A program made the translations under genes and the position numbers. Below, piece by piece: positions 27,567 through 36,125 of a DNA stretch of 64,000 nt (the first letter of the stretch is position 1; every line of letters starts with the position of its first letter). The notes beneath the pieces were generated by a model, which had not been told where the DNA came from, did no database searches, and saw only the letters and a list, made by a program, of their open reading frames with translations. This DNA is from Nostoc sp. NIES-3756 (GTDB taxonomy: Bacteria; Cyanobacteriota; Cyanobacteriia; Cyanobacteriales; Nostocaceae), in NCBI RefSeq assembly GCF_001548375.1, contig NZ_AP017295.1:6214001-6278000 (forward strand), given 5' to 3'.

Positions 27567-27911
27567 AATTAATTACCTCACTTACTTAATAAGGTGATAA
27601 TCACCTTTACTTGAAGGTATGCAAATTTCGTTAGAAGTTCATAAGTCAAAAGATGGAATTATATATACCTTTGCTCTACCTTTTGATATCTCTTTTTAAA
27701 GATAGTGATTATCAACAAAAATATTAAACAATTGAATTGTTAATTTGAGTATTTATCAGAGTTTTAAACCTTTCTGGAAGACTGACTTTACCGACTTATG
27801 CTATATTTCTAATTTTTTTTGCCAAAACGGGCGATAAGAAGAGTTTCGATTTGCTATAAGTAGTGTTGTCTTATGATGGACGTAATTTCCACAATTGCTA
27901 CTTAATCATTA
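27567..27911. other. Divergent promoter region
   Basis: 345 AT-rich bases between the minus-strand leader peptide gene and the plus-strand SLH-domain gene. Presumably both promoters. No specific operator was recognised. Confidence 0.5.
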
Positions 27912-29990
27912 ATGGTGAACACTACGCCCGTTACCACAGTCTATGTTAATCCCGTAAGTGGGAATGATGCGAATACGGGTTCAAGGCAGAGTCCGTTTAA
28001 AACCCTCACTCGTGCTTTAAAAACGACTCCCCCAGCAATTATTTATCTGGCTGCGGGAACTTATAACACTGCAAATCAAGAAATCTTTCCCTTGGTGATC
28101 CCTGAGGGGGTAATGGTAGTAGGTAACGAAGCGAATAAAGGCTCAGGAATTTTAATTTCTGGGGGTGGTGAGTACCAAAGCCCTAGTTTTAGCGTGCAGA
28201 ATGTCACGTTAGTTGTACTCAACAAAGCTAGTGTCAGGGGTGTGACTGTAACTAATCCTGTAGCTAAGGGTACTGGTGTCTGGATTGAATCAACAGCCCC
28301 TAATATAGCTAACAATACTTTTACTAATTGTGGTCGAGAAGGTGTGTTTACTAGCGGTACTGCCAAACCTGCGATTTTAGATAATGTGTTTGTGCAGAAT
28401 GCAGCCAGTGGGTTATTTATGGCACGCAACAGTAAAGGGGAAGTGCTGCGGAATGTATTTCAAAAGAATCCTTTGGGTATAGCTATTAGTGACTTTGCTG
28501 CACCTTTAATTGCCAATAATAAGTTATCTGAAAATCGGACTGCGATCGCTCTCTCTCGCAATGCTCGTCCTGTCCTGCGAAATAATTTTATCTTCAAAAA
28601 TACCCAAGGTGGCTTGTTGGTCAATGAAAACGCCCTGCCTGATTTGGGTAACACACAAGATGCGGCTGGCAATATTTTTAATAATAATGGCGAGTTTGAT
28701 ATTCAAAATGCTACAGCACAGCAGTTAATTTCTGTAGGCAACCAGTTAAACCCCACCCAAGTGAAGGGACAGGTGGAATTGCCGGCGGCGACGATAGAAA
28801 ATCCCGTTGCTAACACCAATTTTGTTGATTTACCTGGGCATTGGGCAGGCGCTTTTGTGGAAGCATTAGTTAACAAGGGTTTCCTGAGCGGTTTTCCCGA
28901 TGGCACATTCGCTCCTGATGCACCCATCACCCGCGCCCAATATGCGGCGGTAATTGCTAAAGCCTTTCAGTTACCTACAAACAATCAACCACCTAAATTC
29001 GCTGATCTCAAGCCAGATTTTTGGGCAGCAGCCGCCATTACCAAAGCCGCCCAGATGGGATTTATTAGCGGTTTTCCTGATGGGACGTTTCGACCTGCGC
29101 AGAACTTAACCAAAGTTCAAGCCATAGTTTCGGTTGTCAATGGTTTAAAACTAAGCGGAGGTAGCCCGAATTTGCTGAGTGTATACCGCGATCGCGCCCA
29201 AATCCCCAGTTATGCTACAAATCCTCTTGCTATTGCGACGCAGCAGAGTCTGGTGGTGAACTATCCCCAAACCGATAGACTTGAACCACTGCGCGATATT
29301 TCCCGCGCTGAGATTGCGGCGTTAATTTATCAAGCTTTAGTGACAACTGGACAAGAAAAAGCGATCGCTTCACCATATATAGTCAGCGCCGAAGTTGATG
29401 CTCCTGCCTTCACTGATTTATCAGGACATTGGGCAGAACCATTTATTCGCGGTTTAGCCAGCATGGGGATCACTAACGGATTCGCTGATGGTAGCTATCA
29501 ACCCAATAAACCTATGACTCGCGCCCAATACGCAGCGATGGTGGCGGTAGCGTTTAACCCCCCTGCCAAACGCCCAGCTACGGATTTTGTGGATGTTCCC
29601 AAGGATTTCTGGGCATATAGAGCTTTACAGATTGCTGCTAGTGGGGGCTTTGTGAGTGGATTTAGCGATCGCACCTTTCGCCCAGACCAAAATGTCCAAC
29701 GGCTACAGGTCATCGTTTCTCTAGTCAACGGACTAGCCCTATCGACAGTTGATACCAATAATGTACTGCCGTACACTGACAATAATAATATTCCTGAATA
29801 TGCTCGAAAAGCTGTGGTGACAGCCACACAACAAAGAATTGTTGTCAACTCCCCGGAGCCAAAACAGCTAGCGCCAACCAAAGAAGCCACAAGGGCAGAA
29901 GTAGCCGCAATGGTTTATCAAGCCTTAGTAGCCATCCAAAGAGCGCCAAGTATTAACTCACCCTATATTATTTCGACACTCAGCAGTTGA
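27912..29990 (+). CDS. Beta-helix (DUF1565) plus SLH-domain surface protein
   Basis: 692 residues. The N-terminal 290 residues are a right-handed beta-helix of the DUF1565 type (VYVNPVSGNDANTGSRQSPF at the start, then repeated xNxxxxN rungs such as NNFIFKNTQGGLLVNENALP). Four SLH-like segments follow in two pairs: FVDLPGHWAGAFVEALVNKG and DLKPDFWAAAAITKAAQMGF, then FTDLSGHWAEPFIRGLASMG and FVDVPKDFWAYRALQIAASG, each with a GFPDGTFxPxxxxTRAQ-type loop. SLH domains attach proteins to the cell wall or S-layer. No N-terminal signal peptide is visible, so how it reaches the surface is open. Confidence 0.88.
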   Translation: MVNTTPVTTVYVNPVSGNDANTGSRQSPFKTLTRALKTTPPAIIYLAAGTYNTANQEIFPLVIPEGVMVVGNEANKGSGILISGGGEYQSPSFSVQNVTLVVLNKASVRGVTVTNPVAKGTGVWIESTAPNIANNTFTNCGREGVFTSGTAKPAILDNVFVQNAASGLFMARNSKGEVLRNVFQKNPLGIAISDFAAPLIANNKLSENRTAIALSRNARPVLRNNFIFKNTQGGLLVNENALPDLGNTQDAAGNIFNNNGEFDIQNATAQQLISVGNQLNPTQVKGQVELPAATIENPVANTNFVDLPGHWAGAFVEALVNKGFLSGFPDGTFAPDAPITRAQYAAVIAKAFQLPTNNQPPKFADLKPDFWAAAAITKAAQMGFISGFPDGTFRPAQNLTKVQAIVSVVNGLKLSGGSPNLLSVYRDRAQIPSYATNPLAIATQQSLVVNYPQTDRLEPLRDISRAEIAALIYQALVTTGQEKAIASPYIVSAEVDAPAFTDLSGHWAEPFIRGLASMGITNGFADGSYQPNKPMTRAQYAAMVAVAFNPPAKRPATDFVDVPKDFWAYRALQIAASGGFVSGFSDRTFRPDQNVQRLQVIVSLVNGLALSTVDTNNVLPYTDNNNIPEYARKAVVTATQQRIVVNSPEPKQLAPTKEATRAEVAAMVYQALVAIQRAPSINSPYIISTLSS

Positions 29991-30031
29991 CCTAGTAAAA
30001 TGAGAAACACTGCTTTTCAGGCGGGAAACTC

Positions 30032-30766
30032 TTGGTGATAAATCCTACAGCCAAAAACGCGCTAGGCTATATGCGATGGGTCGATGATGCTAACCTATTG
30101 CCAGCAGCCAAAGGTCTTATGTCAACATCAGTACCAAACACTTGTGCCAAACTGGCAAAAGCCCTACTAGTTCACTATAGTTTTGACCTCAGTGGTTACA
30201 ATGCCGATGATTTAGTCAACCGTTGGCAAAAGTATTATCCTAGCCACTGGCTGCATTTAGCTGTCATTGAAGCTCTATATCAAGGTCGCTACAAGGGTAT
30301 TTCTGTGCAGCAAATCTTGGCATTTTGGCAAAGGCGGGGTCAGGAAATATATCATTTCAATATGGAATTTGAACGCCTGATTTGTAGCAAATTCCCAGAA
30401 ACTTTAACGGCAATGGCTGCACCAGCTTTGCCTCCTGTATCTAAGCCAGTTGATGAAGAACTGGGGATCAATCAACATCAGTCTATACAATTGATGAGTT
30501 TCCCACAACAGGAACCAATTAGCCAAGAAGAAGAACAGCCAGATGAAAAAGTGTTGGCACTGGTAAGTATGGCAACTAGTGTTGAGGTCAGTTTAAAGCA
30601 GCATGAGAATTATGCAGAGCATCTATCACTAGACTCTGATCTATCAACAAAACTTTTACCTATATCAGTTACTCATCCACCCATTGGGCAGTTTACCCCC
30701 CAAACAAGCGATCGCTCCGAGTCCTTCACCTCAAAACTCAAAGCGATATCTAGTGAAAACCCTTAA
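30032..30766 (+). CDS. Conserved hypothetical protein, Nostoc type
   Basis: 244 residues from TTG 30032 (GTG 30035 is equally possible). The N-terminal 120 residues look globular and helical (YYPSHWLHLAVIEALYQGRY, then QQILAFWQRRGQEIYHFNME). The rest is low-complexity and Gln/Glu/Ser-rich (FPQQEPISQEEEQPDEKV), probably disordered. It follows the SLH-protein gene by 41 bases and may share its message. Family not recognised. Confidence 0.65.
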   Translation: MVINPTAKNALGYMRWVDDANLLPAAKGLMSTSVPNTCAKLAKALLVHYSFDLSGYNADDLVNRWQKYYPSHWLHLAVIEALYQGRYKGISVQQILAFWQRRGQEIYHFNMEFERLICSKFPETLTAMAAPALPPVSKPVDEELGINQHQSIQLMSFPQQEPISQEEEQPDEKVLALVSMATSVEVSLKQHENYAEHLSLDSDLSTKLLPISVTHPPIGQFTPQTSDRSESFTSKLKAISSENP

Positions 30767-30801
30767 TATTAACTGATCCCCTACTATATTTATTTGTATT
30801 A

Positions 30802-31134
30802 TTAATCGTATCTATGTTTTTTAGACTTAATTACTTCAATAACGTCATCATGACGTTGACCATCAATAATATCTTTTAAATGTATCTTACCATCTATATA
30901 CTGAAGGTGAATGCGCCAGCCTGATAATTTATCGATATCAGCCCGGTATATTGCCTGTTTAATCCCTTTCACTTTTCGGAGTCTTGTTTTAGGAAAACTC
31001 CTAGTTCTGTGACATTCATTATCTTCAAGTTCAGCCAAAGCTTCTAAGAAATCAATTTTTAAATGATCAGGTAAAATATCCATAGCTTCATGGATCACAC
31101 CATGCTCATCCAAAAGTGGTTTAATCCGTGACAT
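30802..31134 (-). CDS. RelE/ParE-fold-like small protein, second gene of a pair
   Basis: 110 residues, basic. The C-terminal half (KGIKQAIYRADIDKLSGWRI, then HLQYIDGKIHLKDIIDGQRH) resembles the strand-rich core of RelE/ParE toxins. The N-terminal half is helical. Its start overlaps the stop of the upstream gene by one base (31134), so the two are translationally coupled. In a toxin-antitoxin pair one partner would be the antitoxin, but no DNA-binding motif is visible. Toxin role tentative. Confidence 0.6.
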   Translation of the reverse strand: MSRIKPLLDEHGVIHEAMDILPDHLKIDFLEALAELEDNECHRTRSFPKTRLRKVKGIKQAIYRADIDKLSGWRIHLQYIDGKIHLKDIIDGQRHDDVIEVIKSKKHRYD

Positions 31135-31520
31135 TAGTTAGAGCGAACCTCAAGTTCTTGATTTTGTGGACTAAAATCTTGGTAGAGAGATTCAGCTACT
31201 GAAGCGTAGGCTTTTGCCGCATCTTCAGTATGGACTACTCTAAATAAAGTAATTACTGTTGCGTCAAATATTGGGTCATCATCAATAGTAATTATTAGCC
31301 TGATATCTTTGTCAATAATTAAGGCATAGAGAGAAGATTCATAATCTGCACTCAATTTTATATCTTTTAATTTAAAAGCTTGATTTTCTAAAAGATTTTT
31401 GTGTTTTGATAATAACTCTACATATCGATTTAATTTTTTAATTATTTTAAATTTATCTTTGTTATTAAACCTCTCTAAATCCTGCTCAAATTCTTTTGTT
31501 GACTCAATGAGTATTTCCAT
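31134..31520 (-). CDS. RelE-like putative toxin, first gene of a pair
   Basis: 128 residues. IESTKEFEQDLERFNNKDKF, then HKNLLENQAFKLKDIK, then YALIIDKDIRLIITIDDDP follow the order helix-helix-strands of the RelE/HigB/YafQ mRNA-interferase fold. The catalytic residues are not obvious. First gene of a two-gene minus-strand unit, preceded by a short AT-rich promoter region. It could alternatively be an inactive relative. Confidence 0.65.
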   Translation of the reverse strand: MEILIESTKEFEQDLERFNNKDKFKIIKKLNRYVELLSKHKNLLENQAFKLKDIKLSADYESSLYALIIDKDIRLIITIDDDPIFDATVITLFRVVHTEDAAKAYASVAESLYQDFSPQNQELEVRSN

Positions 31521-31707
31521 TTAACTGATTCCAGATATGAAACCCTAAACTAACTTCAAATTTAACTTATAAAGATAGAAAATTGAGTATTCTAATAGTG
31601 ATGATTCAAGGTTAATTTAATTTATGAGTAAGAATGGCATTTGCCCTCAGAAATCATCATAACTGAAGGTGTAGTTAGTATAGGTGACTTTTTACACTGC
31701 ATTTCCT

Positions 31708-33120
31708 ATGCCAAATCAACTATCATCTTTATTTATATTTTTATTAGGACTCACCCTTACTCAAACAGTTGGTGGTACTCAACCTCAAAACAATTCTTCA
31801 ACACTAGCCCAAACTCCACCCAAACCGGAACCCCAAATTATTGTTCAACCAGGAGAAATTAGGGCTTTACCAGGAAAGTTAGATAACATTCCCGTTTTTA
31901 ACAGTAATAGCCCAGAATGGATTAAAACTGAGGGCATTTTACTTTCTACCTTCCCAACAAACGGTAAAAAAACACCAACTGCACACCTCAATTTTCCCTT
32001 TCAAGGTCGGTTTGATTTATTTGCCCACCACTACACCCACACCCCCAAAGACTTACAAACCCTATACTTGGGCGTAATTATCAATAACCCAGGTAAAAAA
32101 CCAGTGACAGTGGAAGTGTTGCAAGGTGCTAGTTATTTGATGCAGGATGCACCCTTTGTCACCTTACCCCCTTACTTGGAAAACAACGATGGTAAAGCAT
32201 ATTCCGGGCCTGGGGCGAGGGCTGTTGCTGATGTACTGCGGGGTGTACGACAGGCTGATTTTCCTACTAAGTTGGTCATTCCTCCCGGACAAAGCCGGAT
32301 GTTACTCAATCATCCCATTCCTGTACGGAATTTGGAAAGACCTGTCAATGGTCGGTCTAGTTTTCTGCGTCTGCGGAGTAGCGATAAAGTATATGCAGCC
32401 AGCCTAGCAATGTTTGCCAAGAAAAACGCTGATGGTTCTGACCGTGCGCCTACAATGACTGAATGGCAAGCTTTACTCAATGATGGTAACTTTGCTGGCC
32501 CACGGGATAAAACACCCACCCCGCCAAATGCTACCAGTGGGGCTTTGATTTATGGGCGTGTAGCTGGTGTTTCGCAAGGTTCCCAATGGCAAGCCACCCT
32601 TACAGATAACCCCAAAGCAACAACTCTCACCATACCCCAAACTGGCAAAGGTATTTCTTATCCTATAGTTACCTTGCGGGGTGGTCGTTTAGGTACAGAA
32701 CAAAGCCAAACGGCGAAGATGCTAGTACGCTACCCTGATACAGCTTATGAAGCACATGGTAATTATGGGGTGGAATATAAACTCAGCTTGCCTTTGAAAA
32801 ATAATACTAACCAAACTCAAAAAGTAACAGTCACTTTAGAAACTCCATTGAAGGAAGATAAGCTTTCTCAAAGTGGTGTGCGCTTCCGTAAACCGTCCCT
32901 GGATTTTCCATTTTTCCGGGGTACAGTCAGACTACGTTATTTTGATGACCAGGGGAAAGAAAAAATTCGTTACGTGCATTTATGGCATAGAACCGGACAG
33001 GTGTTAGAACCGTTGGTGCAGTTTGTCATGCCACCATCTACTAGACGTAATTTACAGGTAGATGTAATTTATCCCCCAGATTCTACACCACCACAGGTTT
33101 TAACCGTGAGGACTTTGTAG
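31708..33120 (+). CDS. Exported DUF3370 protein
   Basis: 470 residues from ATG 31708, with a signal peptide at residues 1-25 (LSSLFIFLLGLTLTQTVGG). The frame is open to a GTG at 31684, which is not preferred. The mature protein shows the cyanobacterial DUF3370 pattern: IIVQPGEIRALPGKLDNIPV, then AHLNFPFQGRFDLFAHHYTH, then YLGVIINNPGKKPVTVEVLQ. The family is periplasmic or surface-located and of unknown function. Monocistronic in appearance. Confidence 0.85.
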   Translation: MPNQLSSLFIFLLGLTLTQTVGGTQPQNNSSTLAQTPPKPEPQIIVQPGEIRALPGKLDNIPVFNSNSPEWIKTEGILLSTFPTNGKKTPTAHLNFPFQGRFDLFAHHYTHTPKDLQTLYLGVIINNPGKKPVTVEVLQGASYLMQDAPFVTLPPYLENNDGKAYSGPGARAVADVLRGVRQADFPTKLVIPPGQSRMLLNHPIPVRNLERPVNGRSSFLRLRSSDKVYAASLAMFAKKNADGSDRAPTMTEWQALLNDGNFAGPRDKTPTPPNATSGALIYGRVAGVSQGSQWQATLTDNPKATTLTIPQTGKGISYPIVTLRGGRLGTEQSQTAKMLVRYPDTAYEAHGNYGVEYKLSLPLKNNTNQTQKVTVTLETPLKEDKLSQSGVRFRKPSLDFPFFRGTVRLRYFDDQGKEKIRYVHLWHRTGQVLEPLVQFVMPPSTRRNLQVDVIYPPDSTPPQVLTVRTL

Positions 33121-33196
33121 ATATTATAGGCGATCGCCTCTCTCGTCACAGAAGAACATATCTCAATTGATGCGTAGGCTATGCCTACGCACAAAA

Positions 33197-33502
33197 TTAC
33201 TTACCGCCGTAGAAAAAGGCGACCTCTTTTTCTTTCAGGGGTGCAAAACCTGCTTCCTCCAGTAATTTATCGAGTTCTTGTTGAGGAATGTGTTTTGCAC
33301 CAATCCGCACGATGCGCGATCGCATAGTATTAGATACACCACTACGCTGTCTGTTGGCTTCTAATGCCATGACTTTGGTATAAAGTTCTAGCTTTGCAGG
33401 CGGAATCGGTGTACCATCAAAATCGATGCCTTTAGCGATCGCTTCATCAATAGCATCAGCACCTTTAGTGTCAGAATTTACTACATTACCTTCAGCAGCC
33501 AT
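33197..33502 (-). CDS. Conserved cyanobacterial small protein
   Basis: 101 residues from the ATG at 33500-33502 (MAAEGNVVNSDTKGADAIDE). The frame extends to 33544 with a TTG start but the extra residues look unconserved. Gly- and charge-rich, helical, ending in FAPLKEKEVAFFYGGK. No membrane segment. I do not recognise a function. It may be a cyanobacterial core protein, judged by its regular codon use and lack of low complexity. Confidence 0.7.
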   Translation of the reverse strand: MAAEGNVVNSDTKGADAIDEAIAKGIDFDGTPIPPAKLELYTKVMALEANRQRSGVSNTMRSRIVRIGAKHIPQQELDKLLEEAGFAPLKEKEVAFFYGGK

Positions 33503-34733
33503 GACAATATACTCATAATTTGGTGAGTATATTTTACCAGTCAACAGATATTTATCGAGAATAGTTAGCAGTGATACCTACAGAAATTATTTTGGTGAGT
33601 TATTAGGTTTGGGTTTAATATTCCTGACGTAACCTAAAAAACATTGAAAAACTAATAACCGAATTTATTTATTTCAAAAATAGACGTTTGATTTTTATCA
33701 AAAGTTTCAGGGCGATCACATAGTCAATTAAACACTTATATTAAAAGTAATATTTTGGTTGATATTCATTGATAAATGTATAAAATTATTTGCACAACAT
33801 ACTATTTTTGTTATTAAATACACATCATATTTATACACCATCAACAATATTAAATAAACTACTTCTTAAGACTGAACAACAAAAAATAAAATGTGTTATG
33901 CTGGTGAGCAAATAATGTCAAATTCCATTCATGTTATAAGCATGATTGGGTTGGTTCGTAAATCATCAGTGTGCAACATGATGAGAGCAGCATACTCTAA
34001 AAATTCGTTGCCGGAAAGTCGCCATAGCAATCGAGGAAGTGCTTACTTGTTTGCACCAATGGTGAATTTTAATGTAATGGCTGAAGTTGGAGATACTCCA
34101 CCATAACTTGGTTGTGTTGAATTGAAAATACCAAGTATCACTCAACATGAATTACATTTTTATGTAGAGGTAAATCCTTTGATAAGATTTGGGTTTGCCT
34201 GTAAAAAATATATTTTTGTTGACAAAAGCTTGTTAAATTTGGTTGTTTAAAAATAATTTGCTATCAAGCAGATGCCAGATTAAATGGTAATATTGTAACC
34301 TGTTGCTATTAGCTAAAAACAGTTACATCGGTCTGGATTAAGCACCCAAATTCAAAATTAAATATTTTCAGGTTAGACACTGTAAAAACTTCTGAGTTTT
34401 TGTGTTAGCGAAGTTAAGAAAAACAATATATTGCTCAAATTGATAGGTCAATGCTGTCAAGATGTATTGTTACTAAAACATAGCTAACAAAATTGCCATG
34501 CAAATAAACTGCATATTAATTTTGCTATTTGCCTGAAGTATTACAGATGTTATTAATCTAAATTTCAACTCAAGAAAAATTTTAGATATATCCAGAAACA
34601 TGGGAATTTTTTATATTACCACCCATGAATTTTACTGCTGGATAAATATCAGGATGATTGGCACTACACAATACACGATACATCTCCAACGCATCAGCAA
34701 AACCTGTCATACCATTCATCAGATAGTTTAATT
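33503..34733. other. Long AT-rich intergenic region
   Basis: About 1.2 kb. A 63-codon frame from ATG 33915 to 34106 (MSNSIHVISMIGLVRKSSVC and on) has no ribosome site or recognisable feature and is doubtful. A minus-strand fragment at 34582-34719 is listed separately. Position 34090-34150 has a weak inverted repeat. Otherwise nothing is recognised. Confidence 0.45.
34582..34719 (-). CDS. Possible small gene or gene fragment
   Basis: 45 residues on the minus strand: MNGMTGFADALEMYRVLCSA, then NHPDIYPAVKFMGGNIKNSH, then VSGYI and TAA at 34582-34584. The amino-acid make-up looks like natural protein more than chance, but the frame is closed just upstream. It may be the end of a decayed gene. 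It is divergent from the acetyltransferase gene by 14 bases. Not recognised. Confidence 0.3.
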   Translation of the reverse strand: MNGMTGFADALEMYRVLCSANHPDIYPAVKFMGGNIKNSHVSGYI

Positions 34734-35429
34734 ATGAATAATCAGAGATATTCTGCAAAAATTCAGCGATTTCAAGAACTTGTAGCAATCACCATGTTTG
34801 GTAATATTCCTGCCCTGTTACTAGGAGCAAAGTTAAGAAACATCATATATAGAACAATTTTTTCTCACTTAGGTAGTCCAGTATATATTCAACATGGAGT
34901 TGAATTTATTAACTCTTGTAATATTGAAATTGGTAATGGTGTATATCTCTTTAAAGATGTCCGTCTTGATGCTAAAGGACATCCAAATAATAAAATTTAC
35001 TTGGCAGATGGAGTAGTGATTGAGCGAAACGTTGATATAGGTTGTTTAGAGAATACCCGTATTCACATTGATGAGGAAACTTTCATCGCTCCCAATGTTT
35101 GTATTGCTGGGCCTGGGAATATCAAAATTGGTAAGCGTTGTATGATTGCTGCTCATTCAGGTATATATGCAAACAATCACATTTTTACAGATCCCATACT
35201 GCCAATCAAATATCAAGGTGTAACTTGCAAAGGCATTGTGATTGAAGATGATTGTTGGTTAGGACATGGAGTAACAATATTAGATGGCGTGACTATCGGT
35301 AAGGGAAGTGTCATTGGTGCAGGTGCAGTAGTTACCAAAGATATTCCGCCATTCTCTGTGGCTGTAGGTACGCCTGCACGAGTCATCAAAAGCCGTACTG
35401 CACAAGATTTAGTTAAGTCTGGGGATTAG
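34734..35429 (+). CDS. Hexapeptide-repeat acetyltransferase
   Basis: 231 residues. The left-handed beta-helix repeats run from about residue 60 to 200 (IEIGNGVYLFKDVRLDAKGH, then IEDDCWLGHGVTILDGVTIG, then GSVIGAGAVVTKDIPPFSVA, VGTPARVIK). This is the WbbJ/LpxA-like O-acetyltransferase form found in polysaccharide synthesis. His in YANNHIFTD is the likely catalytic base. No other polysaccharide gene is adjacent, so its substrate is unknown. Confidence 0.88.
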   Translation: MNNQRYSAKIQRFQELVAITMFGNIPALLLGAKLRNIIYRTIFSHLGSPVYIQHGVEFINSCNIEIGNGVYLFKDVRLDAKGHPNNKIYLADGVVIERNVDIGCLENTRIHIDEETFIAPNVCIAGPGNIKIGKRCMIAAHSGIYANNHIFTDPILPIKYQGVTCKGIVIEDDCWLGHGVTILDGVTIGKGSVIGAGAVVTKDIPPFSVAVGTPARVIKSRTAQDLVKSGD

Positions 35430-35765
35430 AAACTGGGGAGATGAGCAAGCAGGGGATCATAACTAATGACTATGGACTAATGACCAATTACTAAATTTAG
35501 GAAACCTCTGCCTCAAAAAAACGTCACAGAATGAACTACTCAACAACAATTCAATCAGGGTCTTCTACAAGATTTATCAAAAAATGAGCATTAGTGAGGA
35601 AACCCAAATATCTCACAGCTAAAGCTGATGAAGCTGACAACAAGATAGTCTCAAACACTGCTATAGTCCTCTCAAAAAAGAACTAGATACAGGTAATATA
35701 AAGAAGCTACCTTTTCTGCCTGGCAGATACTGAGAACGAAGCTCTACCCTTTGGAGATATCGCAG
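35430..35765. other. Intergenic region upstream of psbI
   Basis: 336 bases with short STRR-type heptamers at 35461-35495. A psbI promoter is expected in the part nearer 35765. Nothing else recognised. Confidence 0.5.
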
Positions 35766-35882
35766 ATGCTCACTTTAAAAATCGCTGTTTATATTGTTGT
35801 TGCTTTCTTTTTGGCTATCTTTGTCTTCGGATTTTTGTCTAATGACCCAGCTCGTAACCCCGGTCGTAGGGATTTAGAGTAA
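35766..35882 (+). CDS. psbI: Photosystem II reaction-centre protein I
   Basis: A 38-residue single-span membrane subunit of photosystem II that binds next to D1 and CP43 in the thylakoid membrane. The sequence [20 protein letters not shown] then [18 protein letters not shown] is the standard PsbI, with one transmembrane helix and the NPGR-(K/R)DLE C-terminus. A GGAG ribosome site lies about 12 bases before the ATG. Too short for many ORF finders. It is followed after 243 bases (repeats of ACAGTTATCAG and CTGATAACT types) by the LptD-like gene. Confidence 0.97.
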   Translation: MLTLKIAVYIVVAFFLAIFVFGFLSNDPARNPGRRDLE

Positions 35883-36125
35883 AAGCCAGACAATTGATCT
35901 GTGACTGCCGGAAGCTAGAAAACACCAAACTCAACAAGCACTACCTGTTAAATCAGTCAACAGTCAACAGTTATCAGTGAACAGTGGAAATAACCTGATA
36001 ACTATAACTGATAACTGATAACTGTTTTTGCAGTGTAGTGTCTCCCCTCAGGGAGATCACTCAAGCAAAGGTGGATTCATTCCGGCTATTAATTGGCTAT
36101 TTGTTAGGTTGATTGTGTCCGAAAT

